Shown piece by piece: positions 24,301 through 24,585 of a stretch of 24,585 nucleotides of DNA. The stretch covers positions 1 through 24,585 of the forward strand of contig QXVZ01030836.1 of NCBI GenBank assembly GCA_008931825.1, in the 5' to 3' direction. The notes below the pieces were generated by a model that saw only the letters and a program-made list of their open reading frames with translations, was not told the origin of the DNA and searched no databases. Origin of the DNA: Phallusia fumigata (Eukaryota; Chordata; Ascidiacea; Phlebobranchia; Ascidiidae). Position numbers and translations under genes: made by a program. Numbering within the stretch: position 1 is the stretch's first letter; every line of letters begins with the position of its first letter.

Positions 24301-24304
24301 TCGC
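206..24304 (-). CDS. DNAH8: Axonemal dynein heavy chain, DNAH5/DNAH8 clade (partial, 41 exons, both ends outside window)
   Basis: Outer-arm dynein motor subunit: an ATP-driven minus-end-directed microtubule motor that bends cilia and flagella. Reading the reverse strand from 24304 to 206 gives, in order, the linker, AAA1 to AAA4 with their P-loops ([32 protein letters not shown]), the stalk with microtubule-binding domain, the AAA5 end, the strut and AAA6. Exon boundaries come from splice consensus plus phase agreement, listed exon by exon below. Start codon, most of the tail and the C-terminal domain are outside. Three blocks are absent at single undetermined bases (13111, 10192, 3987). Wording such as WKSWFD near the left end and [13 protein letters not shown] resembles DNAH8 more than DNAH5, but this comparison is from memory. 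An invertebrate gene could be a co-orthologue of both. Confidence 0.96.
364..578. repeat. Local direct duplication of intron end plus exon 41 start
   Basis: 364-387 and 491-514 match at 23 of 24 bases; 457-473 and 561-578 are a second matching pair (an aggctttttaaatt-type block). The two pairs lie in the same order, 127 and 104 bases apart. So a segment holding the acceptor and first codons of exon 41 seems duplicated into the intron, with the middle diverged. Confidence 0.7.
898..1036 (-). CDS. DNAH8: DNAH exon 40: AAA6
   Basis: Encodes [40 protein letters not shown] and QVAAND plus AA. The exon has no long open frame on its own strand but matches GGAALDL---PKP-KWI-D-TWLNLV of the family. 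Acceptor TTTAG, donor GTAAGT. Confidence 0.95.
1490..1680 (-). CDS. DNAH8: DNAH exon 39: AAA6
   Basis: Encodes (K)[40 protein letters not shown] and KIDLQ, ending ILIK plus G. RGLYE-HK--F-LLL-LKI is the AAA6 hallmark. Acceptor TTTAG, donor GTTAGG, end phase 1. Confidence 0.97.
2053..2264 (-). CDS. DNAH8: DNAH exon 38: strut to AAA6
   Basis: Encodes [40 protein letters not shown] and [15 protein letters not shown], ending IQ plus AA. YRPVA-RGS-LYF-I-EM is the entry to AAA6. [13 protein letters not shown] resembles DNAH8. Acceptor TTCAG, donor GTGAGC, end phase 2. Confidence 0.96.
2337..2521 (+). repeat. Dispersed repeat family A, copy 1
   Basis: Shares many blocks in order with 3585-3781: gaaatcatag, ttatgaggcgc, aaaaataa, gtcattacaa, gcgtt, acgaaacttg/agaaacttg. 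It lies in the intron between exons 37 and 38. No terminal inverted repeat or coding potential seen. Confidence 0.7.
2807..2953 (-). CDS. DNAH8: DNAH exon 37: strut/buttress coiled coil
   Basis: Encodes 49 residues: [40 protein letters not shown] and [22 protein letters not shown] is the conserved strut segment between AAA5 and AAA6. Acceptor AAAG, donor GTAACA, phase 0. Confidence 0.96.
2954..3350 (-). other. GC-AG intron, 397 bases
   Basis: Donor GCGAGT after CAG at 3353-3351; acceptor GAAAG at 2955-2954. The nearest GT, four bases in, would shift the frame. The protein junction TEKQ|ELE is invariant in the family, so the GC donor is the only reading I can support. Confidence 0.85.
3351..3533 (-). 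CDS. DNAH8: DNAH exon 36: AAA5 end
   Basis: Encodes 61 residues: [40 protein letters not shown] and [20 protein letters not shown] and [12 protein letters not shown] are conserved AAA5 blocks. Acceptor TTCAG. The donor is CAG|GCGAGT, a GC splice site, because TEKQ must join ELE of exon 37. Confidence 0.95.
3585..3781 (+). repeat. Dispersed repeat family A, copy 2
   Basis: Same orientation as copy 1, in the intron between exons 35 and 36. The landmarks gaaatcatag, ttatgaggcgc, gtcattacaa and gaaacttg occur at similar spacing, with substitutions between. Probably a small non-autonomous element. Confidence 0.7.
3976..3986 (-). CDS. DNAH8: DNAH exon 35 remnant: last three codons before a donor, cut by gap
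   Basis: Just left of the n at 3987 the reverse strand reads (n)CA ACG TTC AAG, then the donor GTAAAC. That gives (S/T)TFK in phase 0, exactly what precedes VKVGDKE in DNAH5/8, and exon 36 starts VKLGDKE. Eleven bases alone would be weak, but position, phase and residues all agree. Confidence 0.75.
3987..3987. other. Assembly gap (single n) truncating an AAA5 exon
   Basis: One undetermined base. Roughly 200 residues expected between exon 34 and exon 36, covering the end of CC2 and the AAA5 P-loop region, are absent from 3988-4492. The base lies directly at the broken edge of exon 35. Confidence 0.85.
4493..4630 (-). CDS. DNAH8: DNAH exon 34: stalk coiled coil 2
   Basis: Encodes 46 residues: [40 protein letters not shown] and [18 protein letters not shown] is the CC2 signature that returns the stalk to the ring. 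Acceptor TACAG, donor GTTAGA, phase 0. The next conserved exon should start with the L-E/D-A continuation but is not in this assembly. Confidence 0.96.
5111..5278 (-). CDS. DNAH8: DNAH exon 33: microtubule-binding domain to coiled coil 2
   Basis: Encodes 56 residues: [40 protein letters not shown] and [10 protein letters not shown]. The [12 protein letters not shown] segment closes the stalk-tip domain. Acceptor CTAAG, donor GTAAAA, phase 0. Confidence 0.97.
5727..5846 (-). CDS. DNAH8: DNAH exon 32: microtubule-binding domain
   Basis: Encodes 40 residues: [20 protein letters not shown] then [21 protein letters not shown] chose the acceptor TGTAG at 5848-5847 because it restores the exact family length between MDCV and MDPE; two AGs further in would delete residues. 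MDPE-P resembles DNAH8. Donor GTATAT. Confidence 0.93.
6064..6096 (-). repeat. Isolated copy of the CTGATGA-stem-GAAAC core motif
   Basis: Reverse strand reads CTGATGATGACA, a variable loop, GTC and GAAACG. The same core occurs in the palindromic family and at 22109. It is in the intron between exons 31 and 32. Confidence 0.6.
6291..6386 (-). CDS. DNAH8: DNAH exon 31: microtubule-binding domain entry
   Basis: Encodes 32 residues: [20 protein letters not shown] then [27 protein letters not shown] is the first part of the stalk-tip domain. Acceptor TCAG, donor GTAAGT, phase 0. Confidence 0.97.
6935..7057 (-). CDS. DNAH8: DNAH exon 30: stalk coiled coil 1, distal
   Basis: Encodes 41 residues: [40 protein letters not shown] and Q. 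The AKPALE-AEAAL element is the CC1 segment just before the microtubule-binding domain. Acceptor TTTAG, donor GTTGGT, phase 0. Confidence 0.96.
7390..7547 (-). CDS. DNAH8: DNAH exon 29: stalk coiled coil 1
   Basis: Encodes (G)[40 protein letters not shown] and QAAEKVKSK. Charged heptad-like helix rich in K, E, A and L; the V-A-QAAEKVK motif is typical of CC1. Acceptor AAAG, donor GTGAGC. Confidence 0.96.
7900..8056 (-). CDS. DNAH8: DNAH exon 28: base of stalk
   Basis: Encodes [40 protein letters not shown] and GNLAQRMNT plus [13 protein letters not shown] leads into stalk coiled coil 1. Acceptor GCCAG with a weak pyrimidine tract; donor GTCGGT. Both were fixed by phase and by the flanking exons. 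Confidence 0.94.
8154..8342 (-). CDS. DNAH8: DNAH exon 27: AAA4 C-terminal part
   Basis: Encodes 63 residues: [40 protein letters not shown] and [23 protein letters not shown] is one of the most conserved blocks in all dyneins. Acceptor CTTAG, donor GTATTT, phase 0. Confidence 0.98.
8420..8715. repeat. Degenerate minisatellite, unit near TAAAAATACTTGAGAC
   Basis: About a dozen irregular copies of a 15-18 base unit built on 'aaaaatacttgaga/ctaaaaatac' fill most of the intron between exons 26 and 27. Spacing is irregular and units diverged. No spacers of constant length, so it is not a CRISPR-like array. Confidence 0.8.
8719..8883 (-). CDS. DNAH8: DNAH exon 26: AAA4
   Basis: Encodes 55 residues: [40 protein letters not shown] and VVLCFSP. 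The VANLF--DE and NLHVVLC-SP blocks are family signatures. Acceptor TTAAG, donor GTGAGG, phase 0. Confidence 0.97.
9027..9180 (-). CDS. DNAH8: DNAH exon 25: AAA4 Walker B
   Basis: Encodes [40 protein letters not shown] and [19 protein letters not shown] is the AAA4 Walker B, with Glu two residues after Asp, as in other axonemal chains. Acceptor TGCAG, donor GTCAGT. Confidence 0.97.
9568..9722 (-). CDS. DNAH8: DNAH exon 24: AAA4 Walker A
   Basis: Encodes [40 protein letters not shown] and [11 protein letters not shown] plus [11 protein letters not shown] is the AAA4 P-loop. Acceptor TTCAG, donor GTAAAA, end phase 2 (arginine completed in exon 25). Confidence 0.97.
10013..10141. mobile_element. 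Palindromic MITE-like element, family B (copy 1)
   Basis: Left arm aggaagatacaagcaagtac is matched by the inverted right arm ending gtactggcttttatcttcct. The interior (gcgccccttttccgag..., cattcctaatgatgaca...) is an inverted copy of 20783-20878. It sits in the gap-containing intron between exons 23 and 24. Confidence 0.75.
10192..10192. other. Assembly gap (single n), AAA3-AAA4 boundary
   Basis: One undetermined base. Between exon 23 and exon 24 the family has about 75-80 residues (including 'YFVDFLRDAPE'). None is found in 9723-10599, which otherwise holds repeats. Confidence 0.75.
10295..10375 (-). repeat. tRNA-derived SINE fragment
   Basis: Reverse strand shows an A-box-like TTGGCCCGGCTGCC, then a B-box-like AAGGTTGTGAGTTCGGATCC about 20 bases further, the layout of a tRNA-type pol III promoter. 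No cloverleaf is evident, so this is a SINE head rather than a tRNA gene. Confidence 0.6.
10418..10540 (+). repeat. Dispersed repeat family C, copy 1
   Basis: Runs from tatgctttttcattcaagag to a GC-rich end with gtcaagtgccccctttt and tacgtggcggcgcc. An inverted homologue lies at 20645-20775. It follows directly after a SINE-like segment, so the two could be one composite element. Confidence 0.7.
10600..10740 (-). CDS. DNAH8: DNAH exon 23: AAA3 to AAA4
   Basis: Encodes 47 residues: [40 protein letters not shown] and FHKALKQ. WLWKHEC-RV-ADRF is conserved in the family, although this stretch has no long open frame of its own outside the exon. Acceptor TGTAG, donor GTATTT, phase 0. Confidence 0.95.
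11256..11408 (-). CDS. DNAH8: DNAH exon 22: AAA3 C-terminal part
   Basis: Encodes 51 residues, [20 protein letters not shown], then [20 protein letters not shown] and [20 protein letters not shown] is a hallmark of AAA3 in all axonemal dyneins. Acceptor AAAG, donor GTAAGT, phase 0. Confidence 0.97.
11409..11483 (-). other. 75-base GC-AG intron whose length is a multiple of 3 and which has no stop
   Basis: Donor ACG|GCAAGT, acceptor TTTAAAG, and a strong branch-point match CTAAC at 11426-11422, about 14 bases from the acceptor. If retained it would add 25 residues in frame. DNAH5/8 proteins as I recall them have no insertion here, so I call it an intron. Confidence 0.85.
11484..11676 (-). CDS. 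DNAH8: DNAH exon 21: AAA3 sensor
   Basis: Encodes (N)[40 protein letters not shown] and [15 protein letters not shown]. The [16 protein letters not shown] block is diagnostic. The donor is GCAAGT, not GT: the family continues from CGHFCT straight to E-EF, so translation must jump here (see intron 11409-11483). Confidence 0.95.
11994..12166 (-). CDS. DNAH8: DNAH exon 20: AAA3 Walker B
   Basis: Encodes [40 protein letters not shown] and [14 protein letters not shown] plus [11 protein letters not shown] is the AAA3 Walker B. Acceptor TTCAG, donor GTACTT (non-consensus after position 4), end phase 2, completed as asparagine by exon 21. Confidence 0.95.
12594..12737 (-). CDS. DNAH8: DNAH exon 19: AAA3 Walker A
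   Basis: Encodes 48 residues: [20 protein letters not shown], then [20 protein letters not shown] and [11 protein letters not shown] is the AAA3 P-loop typical of axonemal heavy chains. Acceptor TTTAG, donor GTTAAC, phase 0 to 0. Confidence 0.97.
13111..13111. other. Assembly gap (single n) inside the dynein gene, AAA2-AAA3 boundary
   Basis: One undetermined base. Between exon 18 (AAA2 end) and exon 19 (AAA3 P-loop) the family has roughly 160-170 residues, including the 'PEYGSILVPNVDNVRTDF' block. None of it is present in 12738-13110. Length of missing DNA is unknown. Confidence 0.8.
13112..13209 (-). CDS. DNAH8: DNAH exon 18 (3' end uncertain, abuts assembly gap): AAA2 end
   Basis: Encodes (G)[20 protein letters not shown] then GKP, continuing the SRNG of exon 17 exactly as in DNAH5/8. 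The downstream reading [10 protein letters not shown] does not match the family. So the exon either ends at the donor-like GTGTGA at 13137-13132 or runs into the undetermined base at 13111. Acceptor CTTAG at 13211-13210. Confidence 0.85.
13445..13637 (-). CDS. DNAH8: DNAH exon 17: AAA2 Walker B
   Basis: Encodes 64 residues: [20 protein letters not shown], then [20 protein letters not shown] and [17 protein letters not shown] plus G. LVLDGPVD is the AAA2 Walker B strand. Acceptor ATCAG, donor GTTAGT, end phase 1. Confidence 0.97.
14281..14416 (-). CDS. DNAH8: DNAH exon 16: AAA2
   Basis: Encodes [20 protein letters not shown], then [20 protein letters not shown] and HKAKK. The [21 protein letters not shown] block is diagnostic of axonemal AAA2. 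Family proteins usually have R where this has S after QMFG. Acceptor GACAG, donor GTAAAT. Confidence 0.97.
14744..14907 (-). CDS. DNAH8: DNAH exon 15: AAA2 Walker A
   Basis: Encodes 54 residues with [20 protein letters not shown] then [14 protein letters not shown] plus [10 protein letters not shown] is the AAA2 P-loop. I placed the acceptor at TATAG so that [12 protein letters not shown] follows exon 14 in frame with the family; an AG six bases further in would break phase. Donor GTATGC, end phase 2. Confidence 0.95.
15295..15375 (-). repeat. tRNA-like SINE fragment
   Basis: Reverse strand has ATGGCACTTAC (A-box-like), then AGGTCGTGAGTTCGAAGCTC (B-box-like). This resembles the piece at 10295 in the gtgagttcg core. 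It is in the intron between exons 14 and 15. Confidence 0.5.
15514..15756 (-). CDS. DNAH8: DNAH exon 14: AAA1 C-terminal lobe to AAA2
   Basis: Largest exon, 81 residues: [20 protein letters not shown], then [20 protein letters not shown] and [24 protein letters not shown](F/W)G(L/M)R is the classic end of the AAA1 module. Acceptor TCCAG, donor GTACAG, phase 0. Confidence 0.97.
16145..16339 (-). CDS. DNAH8: DNAH exon 13: AAA1 sensor region
   Basis: Encodes 65 residues, [20 protein letters not shown], then [20 protein letters not shown], ending [18 protein letters not shown] is the universal AAA1 sensor segment of dyneins. Acceptor GATAG, donor GTTTGG, phase 0. Confidence 0.97.
16818..17005 (-). 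CDS. DNAH8: DNAH exon 12: AAA1 Walker B
   Basis: Encodes 62 residues beginning (G)[18 protein letters not shown] and ending [18 protein letters not shown] is the AAA1 Walker B with the catalytic Asp-Glu pair, and SFIFTDGD follows. Acceptor GGCAG, donor GTAACG. The sensor motif TM|NPGYAGR is split by the next intron. Confidence 0.97.
17091..17217. mobile_element. Palindromic MITE-like element, family B (copy 2, most complete)
   Basis: Arms of about 40 bases, 17091-17132 (starting aggaagatacaagccagtac) and 17178-17217 (ending gtactagcttttatcttc), are inverted repeats. The middle, 17147-17177, carries the CTGATGA...GTCGGAA core. No open reading frame. Confidence 0.8.
17262..17360 (+). mobile_element. 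Family B half-element (copy 3)
   Basis: Contains acgtttcgac, gtcatcatta, gtactggcttgtatcttct and then a tail (gagactatttaaaaccgtga) that also follows copy 1 at 10145-10165. The shared tail means the full family unit extends beyond the palindrome. Confidence 0.65.
17812..17990 (-). CDS. DNAH8: DNAH exon 11: AAA1 Walker A (main ATPase site)
   Basis: Encodes [20 protein letters not shown] followed by [19 protein letters not shown] and [25 protein letters not shown] is the AAA1 P-loop, the principal hydrolysis site of every dynein. All P-loop residues are intact, so the site looks catalytically competent. Acceptor CGCAG, donor GTAACG, end phase 1. Confidence 0.98.
18469..18641 (-). CDS. DNAH8: DNAH exon 10: linker to AAA1 junction
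   Basis: Encodes [20 protein letters not shown], then [19 protein letters not shown] and AG of an arginine codon. This is the entry into AAA1, just upstream of its P-loop. Acceptor TTGAG has a weak pyrimidine tract; donor is GTCGGA. End phase 2. Confidence 0.95.
19001..19163. mobile_element. Non-autonomous hAT-type element with perfect 8-base target duplication
   Basis: The element starts CAGGAGTTCTCTACTAGGGG and its reverse-complemented right end reads CGGCGATTCTTAATC, the usual hAT end style. It is flanked by GTTTAAGC at 18993-19000 and again at 19164-19171, an exact 8-base duplication. 163 bases long, no transposase, in the intron between exons 9 and 10. Confidence 0.85.
19357..19503 (-). 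CDS. DNAH8: DNAH exon 9: end of linker
   Basis: Encodes 49 residues from [17 protein letters not shown] to [11 protein letters not shown]. The [15 protein letters not shown] stretch is the conserved linker end before AAA1. Acceptor CGTAG, donor GTAAAC, phase 0. Confidence 0.97.
19786..19881 (-). CDS. DNAH8: DNAH exon 8: linker
   Basis: Encodes 32 residues including [19 protein letters not shown], highly conserved in axonemal heavy chains. Acceptor CTTAG, donor GTAAAC, phase 0 to 0. Confidence 0.96.
19963..20082 (-). CDS. DNAH8: DNAH exon 7: linker
   Basis: Encodes 40 residues from [20 protein letters not shown] to KMLEFQ. The GNVE-WL-LLKE pattern follows VAQ of exon 6 as in vertebrate DNAH5/8. 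Acceptor TTTAG, donor GTAAAT, phase 0. Confidence 0.94.
20419..20547 (-). CDS. DNAH8: DNAH exon 6: linker
   Basis: Encodes 43 residues, [20 protein letters not shown] through LEKPVVAQ, matching the AHL-NVFDN and ELDKPV segments of DNAH5/8. Acceptor TGTAG, donor GTAACT, phase 0 to 0. An open frame exists on the plus strand here, but it is only the antisense shadow. Confidence 0.94.
20645..20775 (-). repeat. Dispersed repeat family C, copy 2 (inverted)
   Basis: The reverse complement aligns with 10418-10540: ATGCTTTTTCATT/ATACTTTTTCATT at one end, AAGTGCCCCCTCTTGCCCCT and TACGTGCCGGCGCC at the other. It abuts a family B half-element. Confidence 0.7.
20783..20878 (-). mobile_element. Family B half-element (copy 4, inverted)
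   Basis: Starts aggaagatacaagccagtac on the plus strand; its reverse complement matches 10050-10141, including cttttccgagtcattcct. The core CTGATGA, stem and GAAACG are all intact here. Confidence 0.75.
21320..21423 (-). CDS. DNAH8: DNAH exon 5: linker
   Basis: Encodes (G)[18 protein letters not shown] and then [15 protein letters not shown], the nearly invariant FPRFFFVSD element of dynein linkers. Begins with two bases completing glycine; ends phase 0. Acceptor TTCAG, donor GTATTC. Confidence 0.97.
21741..21903 (-). CDS. DNAH8: DNAH exon 4: linker
   Basis: Encodes [20 protein letters not shown] through [10 protein letters not shown] plus the first base of a glycine codon, 54 residues. Includes the conserved CCVGD and [10 protein letters not shown] stretches. 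Acceptor TGCAG, donor GTGAAG, end phase 1. Confidence 0.96.
22109..22141 (-). repeat. Diverged copy of the core motif
   Basis: Reverse strand CTGATAATGATGACAGCGAT then TGTTGAAACG: the same layout as 6064-6096 with a CTGAT variant. About 50 bases later the plus strand has aaaatgcagttatcag; a related aatgcagttatctgac occurs at 6271, suggesting both are from one longer element. Confidence 0.5.
22348..22501 (-). CDS. DNAH8: DNAH exon 3: linker core
   Basis: Encodes 51 residues with the hallmark [15 protein letters not shown] followed by [11 protein letters not shown], the most conserved part of the dynein linker. First base completes an arginine codon with exon 2. Acceptor CGCAG, donor GTTTGC, ends in phase 0. 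Confidence 0.97.
22694..23015. mobile_element. Non-autonomous hAT-type element with 8-base target duplication (7/8)
   Basis: Begins CAGTGGTTCTCAAACTTTTT; the reverse complement of the right end reads CCGTGATTCTCAAAGTGTAG. Flanks are ATGTAGGC (22686-22693) and ATGTTGGC (23016-23023). Internally there is a palindrome with ttgtgtgtggcacca and tggtgccacaaa arms near 22820-22880. No transposase frame. Confidence 0.85.
23016..23146. repeat. Inverted repeat next to the hAT element
   Basis: Arms 23016-23062 (atgttggcaatca, gttaactcg, ggtgaag) and 23098-23146 (cttcacc, cgagttaac, tgattgccaacat) are complementary in order, about 47-49 bases each with small gaps, around a 35-base loop. It begins exactly at the right target duplication of the hAT element. 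Confidence 0.75.
23609..23808 (-). CDS. DNAH8: DNAH exon 2: linker
   Basis: Encodes 66 residues beginning [16 protein letters not shown] and ending LASLLSN plus AG of an arginine codon completed in the next exon. Contains the conserved F-SRGELLL segment. Acceptor TTTAG, donor GTAAAT, end phase 2. Confidence 0.95.
24176..24304 (-). CDS. DNAH8: DNAH exon 1 of window: tail/linker (N-terminal side)
   Basis: Encodes 43 residues starting [20 protein letters not shown] and ending NKDEIE, the conserved 'RHWERI' segment that opens the motor-proximal tail (DHC_N2/linker family). Acceptor is AACAG at 24307-24305; donor is GTGCGC. Phase 0 at both ends. The preceding exon lies to the right of the window. 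Confidence 0.95.
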
Positions 24305-24384
24305 CTGTTAAAACAATACAAACTCCTGAATTAAAATTGCAATACCTGTTACATTAAACGCATGGGACTATGTTTTCATAAATG

Positions 24385-24560
24385 TCATGATTATATATCG
24401 TGCAACCCAATTTTACCCAGATATCGTGTTATTTCGAGTTACCCCAAAATCAATACTTTGTGACCCTATGTAACCCATTTTTGAACCTAATGTAACCGCA
24501 ATATCTTGTAACCCAACTTTACCCAAATACCTTTATGACCTAAAGTAACTCTAAAAATTT
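24385..24560. repeat. Degenerate minisatellite, unit near ATATCTTGTAACCCAATTTTACCCA
   Basis: Five to six diverged units of about 25-30 bases with 'tgtaaccca' and 'tttaccca' landmarks, in the intron right of exon 1 of the window. Stops matching before 24585. Confidence 0.65.
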
Positions 24561-24585
24561 AGTCAATTATATCAGAAAAACTATT

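Noticed and set aside
24385-24560. CRISPR or telomere-like array
   Set aside because: Units are diverged and of irregular length with no unique spacers, in an intron of an animal gene.

Overview
This window is animal nuclear DNA. It is AT-rich, with many short coding exons (about 100-240 bases) separated by introns mostly of 300-800 bases with GT...AG (twice GC...AG) ends. It is crowded with small non-autonomous transposons and degenerate short repeats. Intron size, base composition and repeat style fit a compact invertebrate genome; a tunicate such as Ciona would fit, but that is a guess.

One gene accounts for all the coding sequence I can support: an axonemal dynein heavy chain on the minus strand, running right to left. 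I identified 41 exons (about 2.1 thousand residues) by translating the reverse strand, matching remembered DNAH5/DNAH8 blocks and requiring splice phases to agree. Every junction is in frame except where the assembly is broken. The protein fragment begins in the tail/linker (24304) and proceeds through the linker (24304-19357), AAA1 (18641-15514), AAA2 (14907-13112), AAA3 (12737-10600), AAA4 (9722-8154), stalk coiled coil and microtubule-binding domain (8056-4493), the end of AAA5 (3986-3351) and strut plus AAA6 (2953-206). Start codon, most of the tail, the C-terminus, promoter and poly(A) site lie outside. The closest families are DNAH5 and DNAH8, the gamma-type outer-arm heavy chains; wording in several exons leans to DNAH8.

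The window contains exactly three undetermined bases (3987, 10192, 13111). Each lies where a conserved dynein block is missing, and two directly truncate an exon. They look like assembly gaps written as one N, so the gene is probably intact in the organism and broken only in this assembly.

Repeats: two small hAT-type elements with 8-base target duplications (19001-19163, 22694-23015); a palindromic family with copies around 10013, 17091, 17262 and 20783; a core motif shared by that family and by sites at 6064 and 22109; a pair of about 190-base repeats (2337, 3585); an inverted pair of GC-rich elements (10418, 20645); tRNA-like SINE pieces (10295, 15295); two degenerate minisatellites (8420-8715, 24385-24560); and a local duplication of the last exon's acceptor (364-387 and 491-514).

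Introns over 300 bases in which I recognise nothing further: 1037-1489, 1681-2052, 4631-5110, 5279-5726, 6387-6934, 7058-7389, 7548-7899, 9181-9567, 10741-11255, 11677-11993, 12167-12593, 12738-13110, 13638-14280, 14417-14743, 15757-16144, 16340-16817, 17991-18468, 20083-20418, 21424-21740 and 23809-24175 (the last has only a weak tRNA-like box near 23950). The left end, 1-205, also shows no exon. I found no second gene, no RNA gene I would defend, and no novel multi-gene system.
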